DNA of 64,000 nucleotides, taken from Ketobacter sp963922875 (GTDB taxonomy: Bacteria > Pseudomonadota > Gammaproteobacteria > Pseudomonadales > Ketobacteraceae). Under the pieces are notes generated by a model. It was not told the DNA's origin. It worked only from the letters and a program-made list of their open reading frames with translations, and made no database searches. Positions 17,288 through 24,117 of this stretch are shown piece by piece. The DNA lies in the NCBI GenBank assembly GCA_963922875.1, contig CAWUJH010000008.1:202137-266136 (forward strand), given 5' to 3'. Both the position numbers and the translations under genes were made by a program. Every line of letters begins with the position of its first letter. Position 1 is the stretch's first letter.

Positions 17288-18013
17288 TTAAAGAGAAATT
17301 TTATTTTTATAAAATTTTTTAAAGTAGTTAAAAAAAAACAGCGAAATCTTACGAACGCCACGTAGTCTTATTATCCCGGTAGCGGCAAATAAACGCTCAA
17401 CGTCATCAACTTTATTTCCAGATAACGCTTTAAATTTAACTATCGAAGTTTTATTTTTTGCACCAACTCCAATCACATAAACAGAGCCGTCTTTATGGTC
17501 ATTAAAGTTTATATAGCATGGTATAACACCATTTTTTGTAAAGAGCTTTTTGACTGCCCATGGAGTAAGCCTCCAATAGTCGCCATAGTCACCATGCTGT
17601 TCTTGCATAAATGGAACAATTATAATGACAATGTCTTTACTCATTAAGCATAAATTTTCAAATGCTTTAAAAATATCAAATACGTGTTCTAAAGTCGTAT
17701 GATTAAAAACAGCGTCGAATTTTTCAATTAGATCTTTCGGAATTTCCCGCTCGAGATCCAAATACAATTCGTTTTTTAATCCTCCTTGCCACCCTCTAGC
17801 ATCAGCTTCCCAATTTGTGATCCAATATTCAGTAGCACCACTGAAATATTCGGAGTATGTTGCGCCATGTTTATCTTGGTCCTGCCACGCTGAAACGTTT
17901 ACAACACTCCCGTTTACAATAGGTGCAATCTTAGATAACTCTTCATTAGACCATAATCTAGGTTGTTCAAACTTTGGATCTGAAAAATAGTATCTCAATT
18001 TCTCTACGCTCAT
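17288..18013 (-). CDS. SAM-dependent methyltransferase-like protein
   Basis: A 241-residue protein with a methyltransferase-like fold. FDAVFNHTTLEHVFDIFKAF is the post-motif II signature, followed by IVIIIVPFMQEQHGDYGDYWRLTP, a pattern seen in methyltransferase family proteins of polysaccharide clusters. A canonical glycine-rich motif I is not obvious (VVNVSAWQDQDKHG lies where it should be), so SAM binding may be unusual or lost. It follows the Wzx flippase gene and precedes the PhyH gene in the same orientation. A glycan tailoring role is inferred only from position. The C terminus is rich in Phe and Lys and may touch the membrane. Confidence 0.68.
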   Translation of the reverse strand: MSVEKLRYYFSDPKFEQPRLWSNEELSKIAPIVNGSVVNVSAWQDQDKHGATYSEYFSGATEYWITNWEADARGWQGGLKNELYLDLEREIPKDLIEKFDAVFNHTTLEHVFDIFKAFENLCLMSKDIVIIIVPFMQEQHGDYGDYWRLTPWAVKKLFTKNGVIPCYINFNDHKDGSVYVIGVGAKNKTSIVKFKALSGNKVDDVERLFAATGIIRLRGVRKISLFFFNYFKKFYKNKISL

Positions 18014-18085
18014 TGTTAACGATTAATTTAAATACAACAAATTCTATCTTTATCTAATTTTTATACAATTTTATCTATTGCTTAT

Positions 18086-19381
18086 TTATGCCGATAATGC
18101 TGCATTTTTTAAATATTTTTTTAACACGACTATCCAGTAAAAAGCCATAACGGCGTATACAGCACAAAGTCCGACACCCAACCCTAACAATTTTACCCAC
18201 ATGACAAACAATGGAATAACAGACAACATTAACGAGGCAAATAACATATTGCCAATTAATGATATGTTAGGGTTTGTTGCCAAGGCAAATGGCCGACTCC
18301 ACCAAAATTGTTGCAGTATCAGCGATTTAACAGCTAAAAGAAAAAACACAATGTAATCAATTAATGATAGATTTAAGGATGCCCAATGTGAAAAAATATA
18401 AATCCCTGGAAATACAATTGCACTGATTAAGATAAATCCCTTAAAAAGAATTCTATTAATATACAAAATCGAACTAAGAACTAATTTTGGCTCATTTTTA
18501 GCTACAGCTTCCACAAATTTAGGATAACTTTGAGAAGTATATGGCCCTTTTAACATTAATATAGGTTGAAGAAACTGACAGAATATATTGTATACACCCA
18601 CTACTTCAGGGCCAGTGAAGTAACCCAAAATTATTTTTTCAATATTTTGATTTCCGGCTTTCAATGCAGACGAAATAAATGTACTTAATACGTAACGCAT
18701 GTAGTCATTTATTATGGACCCATCAAAACTAATCATATGATCTTTAACTATACCAATAGCTGAATAAACATAAAAAATAAAGGTTATAATAAATGATGAA
18801 ATAAGCGTCAGTTTAATCAAGTGATTAAAATTCAACTCAATACCAACTAACAACATGGCAGTTAACAAAATTAATTTTAATACATATTCAAAAGCAATGA
18901 CTGAGTTTAGAAATCTGAACTTTTCGCGAAGAGTTAGATATCCAATAGGTGTTCCCCTAACAAAAGCGGCTAATACTACCCAAGCGTATAGTTTTACGTT
19001 TTCGATTTCTTCTGGGCTTTTTAATAATTTTGTACTTACATATCCAGATAGAGATATCAATAGCGCTACTAAAATAGATCCAATAATTATATCTAAACCT
19101 AACCCTAGAAAAATGGGTGTACCATCTTTTTGTCCGCTATTACTAATTGTTTCATTTTTTTTACAAAAGTAGACTATTGCTTCATTCGATCTGCACGTAA
19201 GAAGATTGGAAAATATGCTCGACAACGCTGTCATTAGCGATATCATCCCATAAAGCTCCACTCCGGAATGCGAAGTCAAAAAGGCTACATAGACGAATCC
19301 ACAAATAACAATCAGGACTTGGGATGCATAGTCGAAATATATGTTTCGTTTAAAATAAGAATCTATAAAATTTTTTTTCAT
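18086..19381 (-). CDS. wzx: Wzx-type oligosaccharide flippase
   Basis: A 431-residue polytopic membrane protein with about 12 hydrophobic helices, matching the MOP-superfamily polysaccharide flippases (Wzx/RfbX). The N terminus (about residues 10-60) carries a pair of helices separated by a polar loop, and QNIEKIILGYFTGPEVVGVYN mid-protein is the region usually conserved in this family. Wzx moves the undecaprenyl-linked repeat across the inner membrane. It is the only flippase candidate in the cluster, and Wzz and a polymerase/ligase lie just upstream, so the pathway is probably Wzx/Wzy dependent. Sequence identity within this family is always low, hence the moderate confidence in the symbol. 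Confidence 0.85.
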   Translation of the reverse strand: MKKNFIDSYFKRNIYFDYASQVLIVICGFVYVAFLTSHSGVELYGMISLMTALSSIFSNLLTCRSNEAIVYFCKKNETISNSGQKDGTPIFLGLGLDIIIGSILVALLISLSGYVSTKLLKSPEEIENVKLYAWVVLAAFVRGTPIGYLTLREKFRFLNSVIAFEYVLKLILLTAMLLVGIELNFNHLIKLTLISSFIITFIFYVYSAIGIVKDHMISFDGSIINDYMRYVLSTFISSALKAGNQNIEKIILGYFTGPEVVGVYNIFCQFLQPILMLKGPYTSQSYPKFVEAVAKNEPKLVLSSILYINRILFKGFILISAIVFPGIYIFSHWASLNLSLIDYIVFFLLAVKSLILQQFWWSRPFALATNPNISLIGNMLFASLMLSVIPLFVMWVKLLGLGVGLCAVYAVMAFYWIVVLKKYLKNAALSA

Positions 19382-20222
19382 GCCACTTCAAAGGTTCTAT
19401 TGGACTATAAAGCTTCAATATTCATCTACAAGCCATTTGGACCACTGGCAAAATTGAATTAGATGATCCGTAATATTTCTTAGTCTTTTATAATTCTGTT
19501 GCGCCAAGATACTAGCACTAGACGCTTATTTATCACTGGTCATTCAAGGATTACATCTACATTTTTTTTGAATCGCTTCAATCAATGGATACTTTTCTAG
19601 TTTTTTATGACTTTATACGTTAGTTCTTCGCCTCAAAGCTGTTAATTAATCATTATCTACCATACTTCGTTAATACCAAAAAGTTCGTCAAAGCATAGTA
19701 TCCCGTATTAGTTTGTATACGTTTGAATTATTGCGATCGACAACCCTTACTTTTGTATATTGAATGGTCATTTTCGTTTTTTATCAATATTTTTCCGCAC
19801 CGGCATTGCTTGGGTATCAGAAAAATAAACCTAACTTACACAGATCATTGTGAGCTAACTTCTTTAGTTCCTTCAAATATCAAGGGCTATTAATGGCTTA
19901 TTGTATTCTATATATTTTTCCCGATCATGATCTCTCTAAATTAGTCTAGTGACCATTATTTTATAATCAGGAAAAATTTAGTTTAGAACTAAGAAGAATC
20001 CGATTGAAAGGGATTTAGTAAGTATTGTGGTTTTTATGCTTGCGATGCAGAATATGTAACAAGTTGTTGGAATATTTCTATATTAATTTAATCTTCGGTT
20101 TTTCTAACAACGACTCCTATTCTATCGACATATTTTTCTTAATAATTCTACGTATGCCTGATTGACTATTAACGTTAGATTAGAATAGGCTTGTAATTAC
20201 TACTAATTAGAGAGCTTTATAG
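19382..20222. other. 841-base AT-rich gene-free gap inside the cluster
   Basis: The longest stretch without a gene in the polysaccharide cluster. Both strands are full of stop codons, and only spurious frames of about 60 codons occur. I found no repeat of neighbouring genes, no transposase remnant and no strong terminator. Several AT-rich hexamers resembling -10 boxes exist, but none has a paired -35. It may be the remains of a deleted gene or hold a promoter for the downstream wzx unit. Confidence 0.45.
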
Positions 20223-21452
20223 TCAACCTTTCTTAACGCTTTGCTTATGATTTTCTGCCAATAGAAAGCCTCTTTTTTTTGCGCAGAACGCCGCTGAAGC
20301 AACTACTGCTAAACTCAACCAATAGTTTGAGCTTACTTCAGATGAAGTATACATCATGGCAACTAACATAAATATCGTATACATAAGCCATGGTCTAACT
20401 AACATCTGCTCTGTTTTATCACGCACCCATTTTTTATATTGACTAAGCGCTATAACCGCAAACATAAGAAAAACAAATAGCCCAAGAACTCCTGTCTCTG
20501 CTAGGAGATTTAAATATCCATTCTCAGCTTGTTTCCCCAGAATAAGTTTGTTGTACCCGAGTCCATTACCAAACCAAGGGTTCTGGCTAACCCCCTCAAG
20601 TATTTTTCCCCATTCTAAAAATCGTCTATCAGCGCCTTTCTCCATTTTTAAAAAAGGATTACCTACCAAGCCTGAGATCATCGAAACCAAAATTGCCACG
20701 AATACAAAACTCACTGAAACTACAAGCATTACTATAGATTGCTTAAATCCCCGCCCATACTCAAATAACCTGGATATTACCAATCCAGCAACTAGAGACA
20801 ATAATGCTCCTCTTGAATTAGATAGAAATAGCGCTATAAAAAAAAGTGCGTTGCCAATTATTCTGATGTACTCGTATTTACCTAGCCTGATACACATACC
20901 TATATAAAAAAATATTGCTATGCTGGGCCCTACTAGATTCGGGTCTCCGACCATTGCTTGATAGGCAATGATATTTCCAAACTGGACTTCATATACAGAA
21001 AAACCTCCCAAATCCCACAAGCTTGAATCTGCAATTATCTTATCTCCCGACCACATGATCTCCCACAGAAAAATAATAAGAAGTGGGAGATGCAAGACTA
21101 AGCCACCAATATATAGAACCTCATTTACTTGCTGAAGATTATCGATATTTAACTGATTTAATGCGGTTAAAAATAAACCAATATTTATGGCCATTAGGGT
21201 GTAATATACAACCCCGGGACCAGGATTGGGTGAATTAATAAGCTCAAAAGTAAGTAGCGGTAGAAAAATTGAGGCAAGCGCTAGATAACGAGGACCGCTG
21301 ATTTTTAACCTAATTAAAAATACAATTATGACATATAGACTAGACAATCCGATGGTAGTCAAGCCAGAAAGATCAATTACTCCGTAATCGGATATTCCCA
21401 TAGTTATCCTTAGTGAAAAAAAATATACCACTATGAGAAGTATTATATTCAA
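20223..21452 (-). CDS. O-antigen ligase/polymerase family membrane protein
   Basis: A 409-residue protein with about ten hydrophobic segments and a central periplasmic region belonging to the Wzy_C/O-antigen ligase family (PF04932). Typical pieces are FFIALFLSNSRGALLSLVAG (the SRG motif), GADRRFLEWGKILEGVSQNP, WFGNGLGYN and ENGYLNLLAETGVLGLFVFL, with ENGYL-type residues found in ligase active regions. It acts on undecaprenyl-linked repeats in the periplasm, either polymerising them (Wzy) or attaching the polymer to an acceptor (WaaL). It is the only protein of this class here and stands next to wzz, so the polymerase role is more likely. A degraded copy of its 3' end lies at 23395-23600. Confidence 0.87.
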   Translation of the reverse strand: MNIILLIVVYFFSLRITMGISDYGVIDLSGLTTIGLSSLYVIIVFLIRLKISGPRYLALASIFLPLLTFELINSPNPGPGVVYYTLMAINIGLFLTALNQLNIDNLQQVNEVLYIGGLVLHLPLLIIFLWEIMWSGDKIIADSSLWDLGGFSVYEVQFGNIIAYQAMVGDPNLVGPSIAIFFYIGMCIRLGKYEYIRIIGNALFFIALFLSNSRGALLSLVAGLVISRLFEYGRGFKQSIVMLVVSVSFVFVAILVSMISGLVGNPFLKMEKGADRRFLEWGKILEGVSQNPWFGNGLGYNKLILGKQAENGYLNLLAETGVLGLFVFLMFAVIALSQYKKWVRDKTEQMLVRPWLMYTIFMLVAMMYTSSEVSSNYWLSLAVVASAAFCAKKRGFLLAENHKQSVKKG

Positions 21453-21459
21453 AACGTCG

Positions 21460-22401
21460 TTAATTTCTGGACAAGTAATGTTTCAATGTAGCGACTACAA
21501 CACCGATAATAAAACCTACAAACGCACCAAAAAAACATATTTTGAAGCGTTCAGGCTTAAACTTTTCTTCTGGAACTACTGCAGGATCAATTGTTCGAAA
21601 TAGGTATTCTGGATTTGCACTAGCTAGCATAATCGTTTCTGTCTGCTGCTGTATTAAATCAAAAAAGCCTGACTTTAACTCAGTTAATGAAGTAGATTCT
21701 ATCTGTTGCTCAAGATATTTTATTGAGCGTCTAGCTTGCGCTAAATCTTGCTGTCTAATTTCATCATTGATATCTTCAATCAACCAGTCAACCCATTGAC
21801 GAGCAACTTCTGGGGAAAGGTGTTGGATCGAAATTGTTACAAAGCCTGTACCCTCAAAATAAGCCACATCCAAGATCCCACTAAAAGCTTTATATGCTTT
21901 TTGAATACTCGGTTTAGAAGTCTCAGGAGGTTCCGCTTCTCTAACCCATTCTCTGGTATCTTGATTGTAAAGACTGCTATCAAACGTTAGTTTTTTAGTT
22001 GTTTTATTCCAGGATTTTGCAGCCATAAGTGGTGCTAAAATATCGTGCTTCTCAATAAAACTACCTATGAATGCTCTTGATTGTAGTATCTCTATACCCA
22101 GCTCAGCTTTGTTAGTTCCAGAAGATGGGATAGCGATACCTGCTAAACTAGCTAGGCCACCATATTTATTTGAAATCTTTCCTATCTCGCTCATTCCACC
22201 TGCATTTGAACTAAGAAAAGCTTCAGATTTATAAATATCTGGCAGCGACAAAGATATCCAAATAGATATAGCACTTGAAAGCACAACAAATAAAATTATC
22301 CACAACTTTCCTTGCCATACGACGGAAAAAAATTCGCGTATATCTACTTCATCTTCTTGAATAATTTTCGTAGTGTTCGACTGCTGTTTCATTTTTTCCA
22401 T
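21460..22401 (-). CDS. wzz: Wzz-type polysaccharide co-polymerase (chain-length determinant)
   Basis: A 313-residue Wzz/FepE-type protein. It has an N-terminal cytoplasmic tail and a first membrane helix at about 32-54 (LWIILFVVLSSAISIW) ending in SLSLPDIYKSEA. The periplasmic body contains TGFVTISIQHLSPEVARQWVDWL, and a second helix near 285-306 follows the Pro-rich KPERFK segment. No C-terminal tyrosine kinase domain is present, so this is a class 1-like co-polymerase rather than Wzc. It controls polymer length with the polymerase encoded eight bases downstream. A second, broken copy of this gene lies at 23636-24109. Start at ATG 22401; the ATG at 22392 is also possible. Confidence 0.92.
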   Translation of the reverse strand: MEKMKQQSNTTKIIQEDEVDIREFFSVVWQGKLWIILFVVLSSAISIWISLSLPDIYKSEAFLSSNAGGMSEIGKISNKYGGLASLAGIAIPSSGTNKAELGIEILQSRAFIGSFIEKHDILAPLMAAKSWNKTTKKLTFDSSLYNQDTREWVREAEPPETSKPSIQKAYKAFSGILDVAYFEGTGFVTISIQHLSPEVARQWVDWLIEDINDEIRQQDLAQARRSIKYLEQQIESTSLTELKSGFFDLIQQQTETIMLASANPEYLFRTIDPAVVPEEKFKPERFKICFFGAFVGFIIGVVVATLKHYLSRN

Positions 22402-22711
22402 ATTCTTTGATTAGTTTGGAGTAAATTCCACTATTTTTTACGTACACTTATCTTGCTAATATTCAAATTTTTTCTTCGGTTTAATATTCAAAAAATTCTC
22501 TATAAACCAAAATCCATAAAAAAAGAATTAATCCTATTTATATAACACCATGAAAAACTTACTCAATGAAATCAAGAAGACAAAAGGGTTATCATAATCT
22601 ACAGGTAAAAACATTAAATATTTTCTTAAAGCAGTTATTTAAAATTCGGCTCAGACATCATCAAAGTTGGTCGTTTTCAAGACTTTTCATGCGCTTTCTG
22701 AGTTTTAAACC
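22402..22711. other. AT-rich gene-free spacer upstream of wzz
   Basis: About 310 bases between the methyltransferase stop and wzz. No open frame of meaningful length and no clear terminator or promoter pair. It could hold a promoter for wzz and the polymerase, but nothing specific can be supported. Confidence 0.4.
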
Positions 22712-23356
22712 TTACTTAGATGCGCTAAATTCTAATCCTACATAATAATTTAGGTTGCTTGTAGACACTTTAGAAAGCATTCGATCAAATCCCAAAAAAC
22801 AAACCCAAAATAAAAATACTATCGGTTTAAATTTTAGCAATTTTGATAGTATATTTGCCGCAACAGTGAATCGCCCTACACCGATTGGCTTAATCTCAAC
22901 CATTGAGTATCCCGCTTCTATTAGCAAACGCTCTAAACACTGATGAGTATACCGATAGTAATCATTAGGATCGGCATGAAACTGCCATAAAAAAGGCACA
23001 AATCCGAATAATTTTCCATTGTTCTTTGTAATTCTGGCTATTTCTGAGACAAACTGCTGGTGGTTAAATATATGCTCCAATACGTTCATAGCTAAAACGC
23101 AATCAAAAGACTCATCAGGAATCGGTAATTTCTCTTCAAAATCTATCTTTAATACATCGCTTGATTTTGAATAGAAATCGCAAAAGGTAATGTTTCCACA
23201 TATTTTTATGAACTTGTAATAACTACCTTCCCCATTCTTTGCACCAACATCGATAGTATCTCCGTACATTGTTCGGTTTTGAAGCGATAAATTATGCAAA
23301 GTTCGACCTAAGCTTCTTCCTTTCAAACATTCACTCAACAAAAGCTTTATATTCAT
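22712..23356 (-). CDS. Class I SAM-dependent methyltransferase
   Basis: A 214-residue methyltransferase-domain-11 type protein. Motif I reads DTIDVGAKNGEGSYY, which carries Ala-Lys where Gly-Cys/Ser is usual. FDCVLAMNVLEHIFNHQQF is the post-motif II signature and ARITKNNGKLFGFVPF is motif III/IV. The HADPNDYYRYT segment is common in methyltransferases of polysaccharide clusters. It lies between the intact wzz and the degraded wzz/ligase remnant, so it may have arrived with the newer copy of these genes. Its target is unknown; the glycan is the natural guess. Confidence 0.82.
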   Translation of the reverse strand: MNIKLLLSECLKGRSLGRTLHNLSLQNRTMYGDTIDVGAKNGEGSYYKFIKICGNITFCDFYSKSSDVLKIDFEEKLPIPDESFDCVLAMNVLEHIFNHQQFVSEIARITKNNGKLFGFVPFLWQFHADPNDYYRYTHQCLERLLIEAGYSMVEIKPIGVGRFTVAANILSKLLKFKPIVFLFWVCFLGFDRMLSKVSTSNLNYYVGLEFSASK

Positions 23357-23394
23357 AATATGCTCAACCCTTCTTACAGCTTAATGTACAATTT

Positions 23395-23600
23395 TCTGCT
23401 AATTGAAAGTCTTTATTTTTTACACGAAATGATGCTGAAGCAACTACTGCTAAACTTAACCAATAGTTTCAGCTGACTTCAGACTGTATGTAGGACATCG
23501 CGAATAACAAAATGTAGTTCACATTAGCCAGACCCTAACTATCATAAATTCTCATTAGTCAATCTTCCACATTTTGTATTGACAAAGCGCTATGAAAGCG
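23395..23600 (-). pseudogene. Remnant of a second O-antigen ligase/polymerase gene (3' end only)
   Basis: Compared base by base with 20255-20463, the 3' end of the intact ligase gene, this stretch keeps long matches, for example GCTGAAGCAACTACTGCTAA on the plus strand, the following CCAATAGTTT, and TATTGACAAAGCGCTAT against TATTGACTAAGCGCTAT. The frame is broken and the rest of the gene is missing. It is joined directly to the wzz remnant at 23636, so the upstream part of the ligase and the downstream part of wzz were lost in one or more deletions. Confidence 0.85.
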
Positions 23601-23635
23601 ACCGTAAATACTCTTTTCCCTAAAAAGAAAGTGAA

Positions 23636-24109
23636 CTCAATAATTTCCAACAAAACATTTATATTTCTTTTGAATGCTCGGTTTAGGTATTTTAGAAAGC
23701 TCCATTTTTATAACCCATGTTTTGTTATCTGGATTATAGAGATCGTTATCTACCACCAATTCTTTGGTATTGTTGTTCCAGGATTCTGCATCCATCAGTG
23801 GCTCAAAAACATTGTGTTTCTTAGTAAAACTGACCAATAAAAACCCTTGATTTTGGTATTTAAATATCTAATTTTGTCTTGTTAGCTCAAGATGAAGAGA
23901 TCGCACTGACCACTGAGTTAACAAGCCCACCATATTTATTCGAAATTTCTCCTATCCCGCTCATCTCAGCTACATTTTAACTAGGAAAAGCTTCAGATTT
24001 ATAAATATCTGGAAGCGATAAGGATATCCAAAAGAACATAGCATCTAAATGTACGACAAATAAAATTATCCATAACTTTCCTTGCCATGCAACGGCAAAA
24101 AACTCGCAA
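23636..24109 (-). pseudogene. Remnant of a second wzz gene
   Basis: A 66-codon frame (23837 to 23637) encodes SFTKKHNVFEPLMDAESWNN and later KPSIQKKYK, matching SFIEKHDILAPLMAAKSWNK and KPSIQKAYK of the intact Wzz, about half identical by eye. The next 270 bases, in other frames, match the N-terminal half: CCACCATATTTATT, AAGCTTCAGATTTATAAATATCTGG and ACTTTCCTTGCCAT recur in both copies. The homology stops at about 24109, before a start codon and a few bases from the stop of the Wza-like gene. Frameshifts, loss of the start and loss of the 3' third make it a pseudogene. Confidence 0.9.
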
Positions 24110-24117
24110 TGAATCCA

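Noticed and set aside
16468..17361. Long form of the PhyH protein starting at 17361
   Set aside because: It would overlap the preceding gene by 74 bases and add a hydrophobic segment foreign to PhyH proteins; ATG 17274 fits better.
19268..19462. 64-codon plus-strand frame at the wzx start
   Set aside because: It is mostly antisense to wzx, has no family resemblance and low-complexity composition.
23592..23840. 82-codon plus-strand frame
   Set aside because: It is the antisense shadow of the wzz remnant, whose protein similarity is on the minus strand.
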